Source: Streptomyces otsuchiensis
GTDB lineage: Bacteria; Actinomycetota; Actinomycetes; Streptomycetales; Streptomycetaceae
Reading direction: 5' to 3'
DNA: 38,462 bases
Assembly (NCBI RefSeq): GCF_004305975.1
Contig: NZ_BHZI01000015.1
Coordinates: 1-38,462, forward strand
In this document: one piece after another, positions 1 through 9,054 of the stretch
How positions within the stretch are numbered: position 1 is the first letter of the stretch
Layout of the letters: the number at the start of each line of letters is the position of its first letter
Program-made: the position numbers and the translations under genes
Notes under the pieces: generated by a model
Database searches by the model: none
Told to the model about the DNA's origin: nothing
Seen by the model: the letters and a program-made list of their open reading frames with translations, nothing else

Positions 1-1
1 C

Positions 2-64
2 GCCCGCACCGCCCGCGCGGGGCCTCGGCGATCCCCGGCCCCCGCTCTCACGCCCCTCCCGTGA
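2..64 (+). CDS. possible 3' end of an upstream gene (partial)
   Basis: A frame open from the window edge ends in TGA at 62-64, about 45 bases before the siderophore synthetase start. The visible residues are Ala/Pro/Arg-rich and match no family I know. The other two forward frames are also open here, one of them continuous with the downstream gene, so this is only a plausible C-terminus. A neighbouring siderophore-pathway gene would fit the context, but nothing seen proves it. Confidence 0.25.
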   Translation, partial: ARTARAGPRRSPAPALTPLP

Positions 65-110
65 CCACCCGACCGACTCACCCCGCCACCAGCGACGCAA
101 GGAGCATTCA

Positions 111-1862
111 TTGCCTCCCGACCCAGCCCGTCCGGCCGCCGAGATCTGGCACGCCGCCGAACGCCGCCTCTTCGCCAAGCTGCTCGCCGAGTTCGCCTAC
201 GAGGAGGTGCTCACCCCCGTCCCCCTGGGTGAGGGCCGCTACGAACTCCCCGTCGCCGACGACCTCACCTACCGGTTCCACGCCGAACGCGGAGCCTACG
301 GCCACTGGCGCGTGGACCCGGAGTCCATCACCCCCGAGGCCGATCCCCTCGCCTTCATCCGCCACGCCCACGACACCCTGCTCGGCCTCGGCGGCGACAC
401 CACCGGCCACCTCATCCGCGAGCTGACCGCCACCCTCAGCGCCGACGCCTCCATCGACGAGCGCGCCGCGACCGTCTCCGAGCTGGCCGAACTGGACTAC
501 GGCAGGCTCGAGGGCCACCAGAGCGGCCATCCCTGGCTCGTCGCCAACAAGGGCCGGGTCGGCTTCTCCGCTTCCGACGCGGCGCGGTGGGCGCCGGAGT
601 CCCGCGTCCCGCAGAGCCTGCCCTGGCTCGCCGTCCACCGCGACCTCGCCGACTACCGCGGGGTGCCCGAACTCGCCGAGCCTGAGCGGCTCTACGCGGA
701 GGAGCTGAGCGACGAGGTCCGAGCCGCCTTCGCCGCCGCGGTGACGGCCGCCGGACGCGACCCGGGCGACTACCTCTGGCTGCCGGTCCACCCCTGGCAG
801 TGGGACAACACGATCGCGCCGCTCTTCGCCCCGCAGATAGCCGACGGGCTGCTGATCCCGCTCCCCACCGACGGCGACGTCCGGCTGGCCCAGCAGTCCA
901 TCCGCACCTTCGTCAACACCAGCCGCCCCACCGGACGCAGCGTCAAACTCCCGCTGTCCATCCTCAACACCCTCGTCTGGCGCGGCCTGCCCACCGAACG
1001 GACGCTCGCCGCCCCGGCGGTCACCGCGTGGATGCACTCCCTGCGGGACGCCGACCCGTTCCTCGCCGAGGAGACCCGGCCCGTCCTGCTCGGGGAGACC
1101 GCCTCGGTCACCGTCAGCCATCCGCTCTACGACCGGCTGCCCTCCGTCCCGTACCAGTACCGCGAACTGCTCGGCGCCATCTGGCGCGAGCCGGTCGCGC
1201 AGTACCTCGAACCCGGCGAACGCGCCCGCACGCTCGCCTCGTTGCTCTCCACCGACCGTTACGGGGCCTCGTTCACCGCCGAGTTGATCCAGCGCTCCGG
1301 GCTGGACGCCCGGGAGTGGCTGGGACGGCTGCACGCGGCCCTGCTGCCGCCGCTCCTCCACTTCCTCTACCGCTACGGCACGGTGTTCTCCCCGCACGGT
1401 GAGAACACCATCGTGATCTTCGACGCCGACGACATCCCGGTGCGGCTCGCGGTCAAGGACTTCGTCGACGACGTCAACATCAGCTCGGACCCCCTGCCGG
1501 AGTTGTCGAACCTGCCGGAGTCCGTGCGTGAGGTCCTGCTCACCGAACCTCCCTCGTTCCTCACCCAGTTCATCCATTCGGGGCTGTTCGTCGGCGTCTA
1601 CCGGTTCCTGGCGCCGCTGTGCGCCGAGCACACCGGAGTGCCCGAGGACGAGTTCTGGGCGCAGGTGCGGGCGGAGATCCTCCGCTATCAGCAGCGGTTC
1701 CCCGAACTGAAGGACAGGTTCGAGACGTTCGACCTGCTCACCGAGCGCATCGACCGGCTCTGCCTCAACCGCAACCGGCTCCACCTTGACGGCTACCGCG
1801 ACCGCTCGGAGCGGCCGCACGCAGCCGTGCACGGCACCATCGCCAACCCGCTCTCCGGCTGA
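111..1862 (+). CDS. IucA/IucC family siderophore synthetase (NIS synthetase)
   Basis: The 583-residue protein belongs to the NRPS-independent siderophore synthetases, which adenylate a carboxylate (often citrate- or succinate-derived) with ATP and condense it with an amine or hydroxamate in the cytoplasm. Visible landmarks are the GHPWLVANKGRVGF segment near residues 139-152 (family GHPxxxxxKxRxGF), VHPWQ at 226-230, QSIRTFVNTSRPTGRSVKLP at 262-281 and HGEN at 429-432, followed by a conserved KDFVDDVN stretch. Length is normal for the family. The chosen start is TTG at 111 because AAGGAG lies at 99-104, six bases upstream; the frame stays open to the window edge, so a longer form cannot be excluded. 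The gene is not desD-like in context (no decarboxylase or monooxygenase visible). The substrate cannot be told from sequence alone. I see no iron box in the 110 bases upstream, so iron control, if any, acts further left. Confidence 0.9.
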   Translation: MPPDPARPAAEIWHAAERRLFAKLLAEFAYEEVLTPVPLGEGRYELPVADDLTYRFHAERGAYGHWRVDPESITPEADPLAFIRHAHDTLLGLGGDTTGHLIRELTATLSADASIDERAATVSELAELDYGRLEGHQSGHPWLVANKGRVGFSASDAARWAPESRVPQSLPWLAVHRDLADYRGVPELAEPERLYAEELSDEVRAAFAAAVTAAGRDPGDYLWLPVHPWQWDNTIAPLFAPQIADGLLIPLPTDGDVRLAQQSIRTFVNTSRPTGRSVKLPLSILNTLVWRGLPTERTLAAPAVTAWMHSLRDADPFLAEETRPVLLGETASVTVSHPLYDRLPSVPYQYRELLGAIWREPVAQYLEPGERARTLASLLSTDRYGASFTAELIQRSGLDAREWLGRLHAALLPPLLHFLYRYGTVFSPHGENTIVIFDADDIPVRLAVKDFVDDVNISSDPLPELSNLPESVREVLLTEPPSFLTQFIHSGLFVGVYRFLAPLCAEHTGVPEDEFWAQVRAEILRYQQRFPELKDRFETFDLLTERIDRLCLNRNRLHLDGYRDRSERPHAAVHGTIANPLSG

Positions 1863-1917
1863 CCGGAAGCCGCCGTGGCGCCCGACCGGGCGGCGGAGGA
1901 GTGTCGGTGGCACGGGC

Positions 1918-1923
1918 TAGGGT
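1918..1923 (+). promoter_or_regulatory. -10 hexamer (TAGGGT) of the DinG-type helicase gene
   Basis: TAGGGT ends nine bases before the ATG at 1933, and no convincing ribosome-binding site lies between. Transcription would start at or within a few bases of the start codon, giving a leaderless or near-leaderless mRNA. The -35 region is not recognisable. This is inference from spacing only. Confidence 0.4.
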
Positions 1924-1932
1924 GGCTGCCCT

Positions 1933-3984
1933 ATGAGCGCACCATCGGGCGACCCGGCCCTCACCGAGCTGCTGCACGCCGCGGTCGGCGCCATCGGAGG
2001 CACCGAACGGCCAGGTCAGAGCACCATGGCACACGCCGTGGCCGAGTCCATCGCGGACGGCACCCATCTGCTGGCACAGGCCGGCACCGGCACCGGGAAG
2101 TCCCTCGGCTACCTGGTGCCGGCGCTGGGCCACGGCGACCGCGTGGTCGTCGCCACCGCGACCCTCGCGCTCCAGCGGCAGCTGGTCGAACGCGACCTGC
2201 CCCGGCTCACCGAGGCACTGCGCCCGCTGCTCGGCCGTCGCCCGGAGTTCGCCACCCTCAAGGGCCGCTCCAACTACCTCTGCCTGCACCGGCTGCACGA
2301 GGGCGTGCCCTCCGACGACGAGGACGGCCTCTTCGACCCCCTGGAGGCCGTGGCCCAGTCCGGGGCCGGCCCCTCCAGCCGGCTCGGCAAGGACCTCCTG
2401 CGGCTGCGGGACTGGGCGGACGAGACCGAGACCGGCGACCGCGACGGGCTCTCGCCCGGGGTATCGGACCGCGCCTGGTCGCAGGTCTCGGTGTCCTCCC
2501 GCGAGTGCCTGGGCGCGACCCGCTGCGCGTACGGCGCCGAGTGCTTCGCCGAGGCCGCCCGGGAGCGTGCCAAGCTCGCCGAGGTGATCGTCACCAACCA
2601 CGCGCTGCTCGCCATCGACGCGCTGGAGGGCGCGCCCGTCCTGCCCGGCCACGAGGTGCTGATCGTCGACGAGGCCCACGAACTGGTCTCCCGGGTCACC
2701 GGAGTCGCCAGCGGCGAGCTGACACCGGCCGGGGTCTCACGCGCGGTCCGCCGCTCGGGGAAGCTGATCGACGAGAAGGCCGCCGACGCCCTCCTGGCGG
2801 CGGGCGAGGAGTTCGAACGGCTGATGGAGCTGGCGCTCCCCGGCCGGCTGGAGGAGATCCCCGAGGACCTCGCCCACGCCCTCGCCCTGCTGCGGGACGC
2901 CGCCCGCTCCGCCATCACCGCGATCGGCGCCACACGGGACTCCTCCGTCCAGGACGAGGACGCCGTCCGCAGGCAGGCGAAGGCTTCCATCGAGAACGTC
3001 CACGACGTGGCCGAGCGGGTGCTCGCCGGCTCGGAGTACGACGTGGTCTGGTACGAGCGGCACGACCGCTACGGCGCCTCGCTGCGCATCGCCCCGCTGA
3101 ACGTCTCCGGCCTGCTCCGGGAGAAGCTCTTCACCGAGCGCTCGGTGGTCCTCACCTCGGCCACGCTCCGCCTCGGCGGCGACTTCAACGGTGTCGCCGC
3201 TTCACTGGGCCTCAGCCCCGAGGGCGCGATCGACGACGGCGCGGACGACGGCGACGGCTCCGCCCCCTCGGCCGGTGCGGCGGTCGCCGAGGACGTGCCG
3301 CGCTGGCGCGGGCTGGACGTCGGCTCCCCGTTCGACTACCGCAAGCAGGGCATTCTCTACGTCGCCCGCCGGCTGGCGCCGCCCGGCCGGGAGGGCAGCC
3401 GTTCCGACATGCTGGACGAGCTGGCGGAGCTGATCGAGGCCGCGGGCGGCCGGACGCTCGGGCTGTTCTCCTCGATGCGCGGGGCCCAGGCCGCCGCCGA
3501 GGCGATGCGCGGCCGGCTGGACGTCCCGGTGCTGCTGCAGGGCGAGGAGACTCTCGGTGAGCTGATCCGGACGTTCTCCGAGGACGACGCCACCTGCCTG
3601 TTCGGGACCCTTTCGCTCTGGCAGGGCGTGGATGTCCCCGGCCCGGCGTGCCAGCTGGTCGTGATGGACCGTGTGCCGTTCCCACGGCCGGACGACCCGC
3701 TGATGAGCGCCCGTCAGCGGGCGGTCGAGAACGCCGGGGGCAACGGGTTCATGGCGGTCGCGGCGACCCATGCCGCACTGCTGATGGCGCAGGGGGCCGG
3801 CCGGCTGGTGCGGGCGACGGGCGACCGGGGTGTGGTGGCCGTGCTCGACCCCCGGCTGGCCACGGCCCGCTACGGCGGTTTCCTGCGGGCCTCGATGCCG
3901 GACTTCTGGTACACCAACGACGGTGCGGTGGTGCGACGTTCGCTCGCCGCGATCGACTCGGCCGCCGGCGCCGGCTCCTCGTGA
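1933..3984 (+). CDS. DinG/XPD-type ATP-dependent Fe-S DNA helicase
   Basis: This 683-residue superfamily 2 helicase resembles DinG/YoaA/XPD, 5'-3' helicases that unwind damaged or structured DNA such as R-loops and forks. The Walker A motif AGTGTGKS is at residues 50-57 and the DEAH box at 246-249. Between them are four cysteines, Cys117, Cys192, Cys198 and Cys204, the expected ligands of the [4Fe-4S] cluster of this family. A C-terminal helicase half carries TSATL and LWQGVDVPG segments. The N-terminal exonuclease domain of Firmicute DinG is absent, as usual in actinobacteria. The gene follows the siderophore synthetase by 70 bases but appears to have its own promoter. It is convergent with lexA; no SOS box was seen in front of it, so the DNA-damage link is by family and neighbourhood only. 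Confidence 0.9.
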   Translation: MSAPSGDPALTELLHAAVGAIGGTERPGQSTMAHAVAESIADGTHLLAQAGTGTGKSLGYLVPALGHGDRVVVATATLALQRQLVERDLPRLTEALRPLLGRRPEFATLKGRSNYLCLHRLHEGVPSDDEDGLFDPLEAVAQSGAGPSSRLGKDLLRLRDWADETETGDRDGLSPGVSDRAWSQVSVSSRECLGATRCAYGAECFAEAARERAKLAEVIVTNHALLAIDALEGAPVLPGHEVLIVDEAHELVSRVTGVASGELTPAGVSRAVRRSGKLIDEKAADALLAAGEEFERLMELALPGRLEEIPEDLAHALALLRDAARSAITAIGATRDSSVQDEDAVRRQAKASIENVHDVAERVLAGSEYDVVWYERHDRYGASLRIAPLNVSGLLREKLFTERSVVLTSATLRLGGDFNGVAASLGLSPEGAIDDGADDGDGSAPSAGAAVAEDVPRWRGLDVGSPFDYRKQGILYVARRLAPPGREGSRSDMLDELAELIEAAGGRTLGLFSSMRGAQAAAEAMRGRLDVPVLLQGEETLGELIRTFSEDDATCLFGTLSLWQGVDVPGPACQLVVMDRVPFPRPDDPLMSARQRAVENAGGNGFMAVAATHAALLMAQGAGRLVRATGDRGVVAVLDPRLATARYGGFLRASMPDFWYTNDGAVVRRSLAAIDSAAGAGSS

Positions 3985-4130
3985 CGTCCTGTCCCCGACG
4001 GGCGGGGTGCGGCGAGAAGCGCCGCCGGGAGCCCGGCACGTAAGCGTCAGTGATCTCGCGCCGAACACGCGGATCCGCCGGAGCGCGGCGGCGCGGCGCG
4101 ACGGCGGCGCACCGCGGGGGACGGCGGGCG

Positions 4131-4146
4131 CCGGGCCGGAGCCCGG
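4131..4146. terminator. short GC hairpin between the convergent helicase gene and lexA
   Basis: CCGGGC and GCCCGG form a 6-bp stem with a CGGA loop, extendable by an imperfect GC-rich lower stem. It lies about 25 bases past the lexA stop and 147 past the helicase stop, where a shared terminator is expected. There is no U-tract, as is common in Streptomyces. The rest of the 186-base gap shows nothing recognisable. Confidence 0.35.
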
Positions 4147-4170
4147 ACGCGCCCCCGCGGACGGCACCGC

Positions 4171-4923
4171 TCAGAGGCGGCGCATCACCGCGACGACCTT
4201 GCCGAGGATCGTGGCGTCCCCGCCGGGGATCGGCTGGTAGGCGGCGTTGTGCGGCAGCAGCCAGATCTGTCCGTCCTCGCGCTTGAAGCGCTTGACGGTG
4301 GCCTCGCCGTCCAGCATCGCGGCGACGATGTCACCGTTCTCCGCCACCGGCTGACGACGCACGGTCACCCAGTCGCCGTCACAGATCGCGGCCTCGATCA
4401 TGGAGTCGCCGACGACCTTCAGTACGAACAGCTCGCCGTCGCCGACCAGCTGCCGAGGCAGCGGGAAGACGTCCTCGACCGACTCCTCCGCGAGGATCGG
4501 TCCGCCGGCCGCGATCCGGCCGACCAGCGGTACGTAGGAGGCCGCCGGCTTTCCGCCGGCGTCCGACGGCTGCGGGGTGGGCGTCTCCGCGCCGCGCACC
4601 TCGTAGGCGCGGGGGCGGTGCGGGTCCCGGCGCAGGAATCCCTTGCGCTCCAGGGCCATCAACTGGTGCGCGACGGACGAGGTGGAGGACAGGCCCACGG
4701 CCTGACCGATCTCCCGCATGGACGGCGGGTAGCCGCGTCGCTGCACGGAGTCACGGATCACCTCGATGACCCGTCGCTGCCGGTCGGTCAGTCCGGAGCT
4801 GTCGGCCCGGATGCCGGGAGGTCGCCCGGGCATCGAGCGTGTGGCGGGCGGATCCGCCGTCGCGTGCTGGGCGGCGTTGCGCGCCAGGGGTGCCGTGATC
4901 GTGTTGTCTGCTGCGGTGGTCAT
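4171..4923 (-). CDS. lexA: LexA repressor, SOS master regulator
   Basis: This 250-residue LexA represses DNA-damage genes and inactivates itself when RecA filaments stimulate autocleavage. The N-terminal winged helix (about residues 45-108, including [20 protein letters not shown]) binds the operator. The cleavage bond is Ala139-Gly140 in GRIAAG; the catalytic serine is Ser174 in GDSM and the lysine is Lys211 in ATVKRF, so all autoproteolysis residues are intact. A longer frame exists upstream, but the ATG at 4921-4923 is preferred because GAGAGGGG lies just before it and the residues after it match the family. The roughly 45-residue N-terminal extension before the HTH is typical of Streptomyces LexA. 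The gene is divergent from nrdR and has an SOS box overlapping its putative -35, so it is autoregulated. Confidence 0.97.
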   Translation of the reverse strand: MTTAADNTITAPLARNAAQHATADPPATRSMPGRPPGIRADSSGLTDRQRRVIEVIRDSVQRRGYPPSMREIGQAVGLSSTSSVAHQLMALERKGFLRRDPHRPRAYEVRGAETPTPQPSDAGGKPAASYVPLVGRIAAGGPILAEESVEDVFPLPRQLVGDGELFVLKVVGDSMIEAAICDGDWVTVRRQPVAENGDIVAAMLDGEATVKRFKREDGQIWLLPHNAAYQPIPGGDATILGKVVAVMRRL

Positions 4924-4959
4924 GTCGCCCCTCTCGGACAGGTACTCCCTGGCCAGACA

Positions 4960-5001
4960 ACGGTAGTTGCTATCGAAAGGTTGCGCCAAACACACGTTCG
5001 A
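4960..5001 (-). promoter_or_regulatory. lexA promoter with SOS box (LexA operator)
   Basis: Read on the minus strand, 5001-4986 is TCGAACGTGTGTTTGG, close to the actinobacterial SOS box TCGAAC-N4-GTTCGA: the first half-site is perfect and the second differs at two positions. Directly overlapping it is a candidate -35 TTGGCG (4989-4984), followed after 18 bases by a -10 TACCGT (4965-4960). Transcription would start near 4953, leaving a leader of about 30 bases with the ribosome site. LexA bound here would block RNA polymerase. Confidence 0.8.
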
Positions 5002-5177
5002 GTGATATTTCATTGATCTGCTCATTTGATCTTGAAGGCCGGTGTATGGCGCCACGCCCGAGAAGGCCCCAGGCCCCCGTCCGGGGGGCCCGGGGGTATG
5101 CCTCCTCTATGCTCTCTCCGGCCCTTCCCGGCCGGTGCGCCCCGCCTGTGGCCCGGTGGCGTGTCCTCCGGGGGTAA

Positions 5178-5225
5178 CCCAAGATCTAGTGGTTGGATGA
5201 CGCCAGGTCACCCACAGATTGTGGT
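5178..5225 (+). promoter_or_regulatory. paired NrdR boxes upstream of nrdR-nrdJ
   Basis: Two 16-base near-palindromes, CCCAAGATCTAGTGGT (5178-5193) and ACCCACAGATTGTGGT (5210-5225), lie with a 16-base gap and centres 32 bases apart, about three helical turns on one DNA face. This tandem arrangement is the hallmark of NrdR repressor sites in ribonucleotide reductase promoters. A -10-like TATGCT sits at 5256-5261, downstream of the second box. NrdR made from the first gene would therefore repress its own operon when dATP is high. Confidence 0.85.
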
Positions 5226-5340
5226 CCCCGGGTCTTCGCGGGGCCCCGCATCGCTTATGCTGGGTACCGACCTCGACGGGTCGGCCGCCACGCGCGGACC
5301 AGCCCGTCACGGCGGCTTCGAACCAAGGAGAGCGGGAGCC

Positions 5341-5862
5341 ATGCACTGTCCCTTCTGTCGGCATTGCGACAGCCGGGTCGTGGACAGCCGCACGGCCGAC
5401 GACGGCACCACGATCCGTCGTCGCCGGCAGTGCCCGGACTGCTCCCGGCGGTTCACCACGCTGGAGACCGCGGCACTGATGGTCATCAAGCGCAGCGGGG
5501 TCACCGAGCCCTTCAGTCGCGACAAGGTGATCGCCGGCGTCCGGAAGGCGTGCCAGGGACGGCCGGTCACCGAGGACGCCCTGGCGCTGCTGGGGCAGCG
5601 CGTCGAGGAGGCCCTGCGCGCGACGGGGAGCGCGGAACTCTCCGCGCACGATGTCGGGCTGGCGATACTCGGACCGCTCAAAGAACTCGACCTCGTCGCC
5701 TACCTGCGCTTCGCCTCGGTCTACCGGGCGTTCGACACGCTGGAGGACTTCGAGGCCGCCGTCGCGGAGCTGCGTGAGCCCCGGGACGGCGTGGACCCGG
5801 CGGTGGACGGCGACGACGCCGACGCCGCCCGCCCGGCCGGCACGGCCGGCGGTACCGGCTGA
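5341..5862 (+). CDS. nrdR: transcriptional repressor NrdR
   Basis: NrdR is a nucleotide-sensing repressor of ribonucleotide reductase genes. The 173-residue protein starts with a zinc ribbon using Cys3, Cys6, Cys31 and Cys34, followed by basic residues (RRRRQCPDC) and an ATP-cone domain (about residues 46-136, starting near VIKRSG) that binds ATP or dATP. The C-terminal 30 residues are an Asp/Ala/Gly-rich tail, probably disordered. The ATG at 5341 is chosen because the zinc ribbon must begin MHCPFC; AAGGAG and GGGAG lie upstream. It precedes nrdJ by 145 bases in the same direction, the usual actinobacterial nrdRJ unit, and has paired NrdR boxes in front. Confidence 0.97.
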   Translation: MHCPFCRHCDSRVVDSRTADDGTTIRRRRQCPDCSRRFTTLETAALMVIKRSGVTEPFSRDKVIAGVRKACQGRPVTEDALALLGQRVEEALRATGSAELSAHDVGLAILGPLKELDLVAYLRFASVYRAFDTLEDFEAAVAELREPRDGVDPAVDGDDADAARPAGTAGGTG

Positions 5863-5949
5863 GGCCGGTGCCCGCCCCGGCCCGAGGCCGGCGCACACGC
5901 ACACACCGGCGGGACCGCCCAGGTCGCGGCCCGCTGACAGAACAGAACG

Positions 5950-5974
5950 GTGCCCCAGGGAAGATTCGGGGCAC
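5950..5974 (+). other. small hairpin between nrdR and nrdJ
   Basis: GTGCCCC and GGGGCAC form a perfect 7-bp stem with an 11-base loop in the 145-base nrdR-nrdJ gap, 33 bases before the nrdJ start. It could be a weak attenuator or an mRNA-processing or stabilising structure that changes the NrdR:NrdJ ratio. It is too small to be called a full terminator, and nrdJ has no other obvious promoter in the gap. Confidence 0.4.
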
Positions 5975-6007
5975 ATCAGGGCGTTTCACGCCCGTATGGG
6001 AGGCGGC

Positions 6008-8899
6008 ATGACAGAGACGGCGAGCAGCCCGGCACGAGGTTCCCGTGCCAAGGGCGGCAAGGGCACCAAGGCCAAGACCGGCAAGGGCCTGCGGATCGGA
6101 CGCGTCCACACCACCCCCGGCGTGCATCCGTACGACGAGGTGACCTGGCAGCGCCGGGACGTCGTGATGACCAACTGGCGCGACGGCACGGTCAACTTCG
6201 AACAGCGTGGCGTCGAGTTCCCCGACTTCTGGTCGGTCAACGCCGTCAACATCGTCACCAGCAAGTACTTCCGCGGCGCCGTCGGCAGCCCCCAGCGTGA
6301 GACCAGCCTGCGGCAGCTCATCGACCGGGTCGTCACGACCTACCGCGCGGCCGGCGAGGAGCACGGCTACTTCGCCTCCGGCGAGGACGCGGAGATCTTC
6401 GAGCACGAGCTCGCGTACGCGGTCCTCCACCAGATCTTCGCCTTCAACTCCCCGGTCTGGTTCAACGTCGGCACCCGTCAGCCGCAGCAGGTCAGCGCCT
6501 GCTTCATCCTCTCCGTCGACGACTCCATGGAGTCGATCCTCGACTGGTACAAGGAAGAGGGGATGATCTTCAAGGGTGGTTCCGGCGCCGGTCTCAACCT
6601 CTCCCGTATCCGTTCCTCCAAGGAACTGCTCTCCTCGGGCGGCAACGCCTCCGGCCCCGTCTCCTTCATGCGCGGCGCCGACGCCTCCGCCGGCACCATC
6701 AAGTCCGGCGGAGCCACCCGCCGCGCGGCGAAGATGGTCGTGCTGGACGTCGACCACCCCGACATCGAGGCGTTCATCGACACCAAGGTGAAGGAGGAGG
6801 AGAAGATCCGCGCGCTGCGCGACGCAGGTTTCGACATGGACCTCGGCGGCGACGACATCACCTCCGTCCAGTACCAGAACGCCAACAACTCGGTCCGCGT
6901 CAACGACACCTTCATGCGTGCCGCCCGCGCCGGCGAGAAGTTCGGGCTGCGCGGCCGGATGGCCGGCGAGGTGATCGAGGAGGTCGACGCCCGCGCGCTG
7001 CTGCGCCGTATGGCCGAGGCCGCACACGTCTGCGCCGACCCGGGCATCCAGTACGACGACACCATCAACCGCTGGCACACCTGCCCCGAGTCCGGCCGGA
7101 TCACCGCGTCGAACCCGTGCAGCGAGTACATGCACCTGGACAACACCTCGTGCAACCTGGCGTCGATCAACCTCATGAAGTTCCTCAGCGACGACAACGG
7201 ACACCAGTCCTTCGACGTCGAGCGCTTCACCGCGGTGACCGAGCTGATCATCACCGCGATGGACATCTCCATCTGCTTCGCGGACTTCCCCACCGAGAAG
7301 ATCGGTGAGAACACCCGCGACTTCCGCCAGCTCGGCATCGGCTACGCCAACCTCGGCGCCCTGCTCATGGCCACCGGCCACGCCTACGACTCGGACGGCG
7401 GCCGGGCCCTCGCCGGCTCCATCACCTCGCTGATGACCGGCACCGCCTACCGGCGGTCCGCCGAACTGGCCTCCGTCGTCGGCCCCTACGAGGGATACGC
7501 CCGCAACAGCGAGGCGCACCGCCGGGTGATGACACAGCACTCCGACGCCAACGCCTCCGCCCCGCGCGGCGACGACCTGGACACCCCGGTCTGGGCCGCC
7601 GCCACCGAGGCATGGCAGGACGTCGTGCGTCTCGGCGAGCAGAACGGCTTCCGCAACGCGCAGGCCAGCGTGCTCGCCCCCACCGGCACCATCGGCCTGA
7701 TGATGGACTGCGACACCACCGGCGTCGAACCCGACCTGGCCCTGGTCAAGTTCAAGAAGCTGGTCGGCGGCGGCTCGATGCAGATCGTCAACAACACGGT
7801 GCCCAAGGCGCTCAAGCGCCTCGGCTACCCGACCGAGCAGGTCGAGGCGATCGTCGCCCACATCGCCGAGCACGGCAATGTCGTCGACGCCCCGAGCCTC
7901 AAGCCCGAGCACTACGAGGTGTTCGACTGCGCCATGGGTGAGCGCTCCATCTCACCGATGGGCCACGTCCGCATGATGGCCGCCGCGCAGCCGTTCCTCT
8001 CCGGGGCCATCTCGAAGACCGTCAACATGCCGGCCACCTCGACCGTCGACGATGTGGAGGAGATCTACGTCCAGGGCTGGGAACTGGGCGTCAAGGCACT
8101 CGCCGTCTACGTCGAGAACAGCAAGGTCGGCCAGCCCCTCTCGGCGAAGACCAAGGACTCCGCCGCCACCGGCGACAGCACCGCACCGGCGGCCGAGCCC
8201 GAGAAGATCATCGAGTACCGCCCGGTGCGCCGCCGGCTGCCCAAGGGGCGTCCCGGCATCACCACCTCGTTCACCGTAGGCGGTGCCGAGGGGTACATGA
8301 CGGCCAACTCCTACCCGGACGACGGGCTGGGCGAGGTCTTCCTGAAGATGTCGAAGCAGGGCTCCACCCTCGCCGGCATGATGGACGCCTTCTCCATCGC
8401 CGTCTCCGTCGGCCTCCAGTACGGCGTGCCGCTGGAGACCTACGTCTCGAAGTTCACCAACATGCGCTTCGAACCCGCCGGAATGACCGACGACCCGGAT
8501 GTGCGCATGGCGCAGTCCATCGTCGACTACATCTTCCGCAGGCTGGCGCTGGACTTCCTGCCCTTCGAGACCCGCTCCGCACTCGGCATCCACTCCGCCG
8601 AGGAGCGCGAACGGCACCTGGAGACCGGTTCCTACGAGCAGGCCGCGCACGAGCTCGACGTCGAATCACTGGCCCAGTCCGCCCCGACCGCCCCCGAACC
8701 GGAGCGTGCGGACCGGCCCGCGGAGCAGCGGCCCGCGCCGGCACCGCAGCAGCAGATCCACAACTCGACCGAGCTGGCCGAGATCCAGCTCGGCCTGAGC
8801 GCGGACGCCCCGCTGTGCTTCTCCTGCGGCACCAAGATGCGCCGCGCCGGAAGCTGCTACCTCTGCGAGGGGTGCGGCTCCACGAGCGGCTGCAGCTGA
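6008..8899 (+). CDS. nrdJ: adenosylcobalamin-dependent (class II) ribonucleotide reductase
   Basis: NrdJ reduces ribonucleotides to deoxyribonucleotides using a radical generated from vitamin B12 coenzyme, without oxygen. The 963-residue protein has the RNR barrel with Cys165 (in VSACF), the active-site triad Asn369, Cys371 and Glu373 (NPCSE), and Cys382 (NTSC). An FKGGSGAGLN-type nucleotide region lies near residue 190. The last 30 residues form a cysteine cluster (CFSCGTKMRRAGSCYLCEGC) that serves as a zinc/redox tail for re-reducing the active site. A basic Lys/Gly-rich stretch covers residues 10-30. The ATG at 6008 is used because GGAGG precedes it by four bases. No cobalamin riboswitch was seen upstream; control appears to run through the NrdR boxes before nrdR. 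A strong terminator follows. Confidence 0.97.
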   Translation: MTETASSPARGSRAKGGKGTKAKTGKGLRIGRVHTTPGVHPYDEVTWQRRDVVMTNWRDGTVNFEQRGVEFPDFWSVNAVNIVTSKYFRGAVGSPQRETSLRQLIDRVVTTYRAAGEEHGYFASGEDAEIFEHELAYAVLHQIFAFNSPVWFNVGTRQPQQVSACFILSVDDSMESILDWYKEEGMIFKGGSGAGLNLSRIRSSKELLSSGGNASGPVSFMRGADASAGTIKSGGATRRAAKMVVLDVDHPDIEAFIDTKVKEEEKIRALRDAGFDMDLGGDDITSVQYQNANNSVRVNDTFMRAARAGEKFGLRGRMAGEVIEEVDARALLRRMAEAAHVCADPGIQYDDTINRWHTCPESGRITASNPCSEYMHLDNTSCNLASINLMKFLSDDNGHQSFDVERFTAVTELIITAMDISICFADFPTEKIGENTRDFRQLGIGYANLGALLMATGHAYDSDGGRALAGSITSLMTGTAYRRSAELASVVGPYEGYARNSEAHRRVMTQHSDANASAPRGDDLDTPVWAAATEAWQDVVRLGEQNGFRNAQASVLAPTGTIGLMMDCDTTGVEPDLALVKFKKLVGGGSMQIVNNTVPKALKRLGYPTEQVEAIVAHIAEHGNVVDAPSLKPEHYEVFDCAMGERSISPMGHVRMMAAAQPFLSGAISKTVNMPATSTVDDVEEIYVQGWELGVKALAVYVENSKVGQPLSAKTKDSAATGDSTAPAAEPEKIIEYRPVRRRLPKGRPGITTSFTVGGAEGYMTANSYPDDGLGEVFLKMSKQGSTLAGMMDAFSIAVSVGLQYGVPLETYVSKFTNMRFEPAGMTDDPDVRMAQSIVDYIFRRLALDFLPFETRSALGIHSAEERERHLETGSYEQAAHELDVESLAQSAPTAPEPERADRPAEQRPAPAPQQQIHNSTELAEIQLGLSADAPLCFSCGTKMRRAGSCYLCEGCGSTSGCS

Positions 8900-8938
8900 T
8901 CGCGGCGCCGGGGGCGGGTTCCTGAGAACCGACGAGAA

Positions 8939-8988
8939 CGCCGAACGGGGCGGGAGGCATCGTGTGATGCCTCCCGCCCCGTTCGGCG
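8939..8988 (+). terminator. strong hairpin terminator after nrdJ
   Basis: A perfect 23-bp inverted repeat, arms 8939-8961 and 8966-8988, closes a four-base loop (GTGT) 40 bases past the nrdJ stop. No U-tract follows. Such long perfect GC stems are the common Streptomyces terminator type. It isolates nrdRJ from the next gene. Confidence 0.92.
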
Positions 8989-9054
8989 CAGGACCGGGAC
9001 CGCCGCCCTGGCCGGCGTGCGGTCCGGCGGGGGCTGTCGGCCGCGGGGTGGCCA

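Noticed and set aside
108-1913. Long minus-strand open frame (601 codons) opposite the siderophore synthetase
   Set aside because: High GC leaves antisense frames open. Its residues are Gly/Val/Glu-rich mirror translations without family features, and the plus strand has clear motifs.
5863-6007. Possible cobalamin riboswitch before nrdJ
   Set aside because: No B12-box-like core or long structured leader is visible in 145 bases; the gap is mostly GC-rich with one 7-bp hairpin.
5678-7912. 744-codon minus-strand frame over nrdR/nrdJ
   Set aside because: It is antisense to the conserved nrdJ coding sequence. The composition is typical of a shadow frame and no domain is recognisable.
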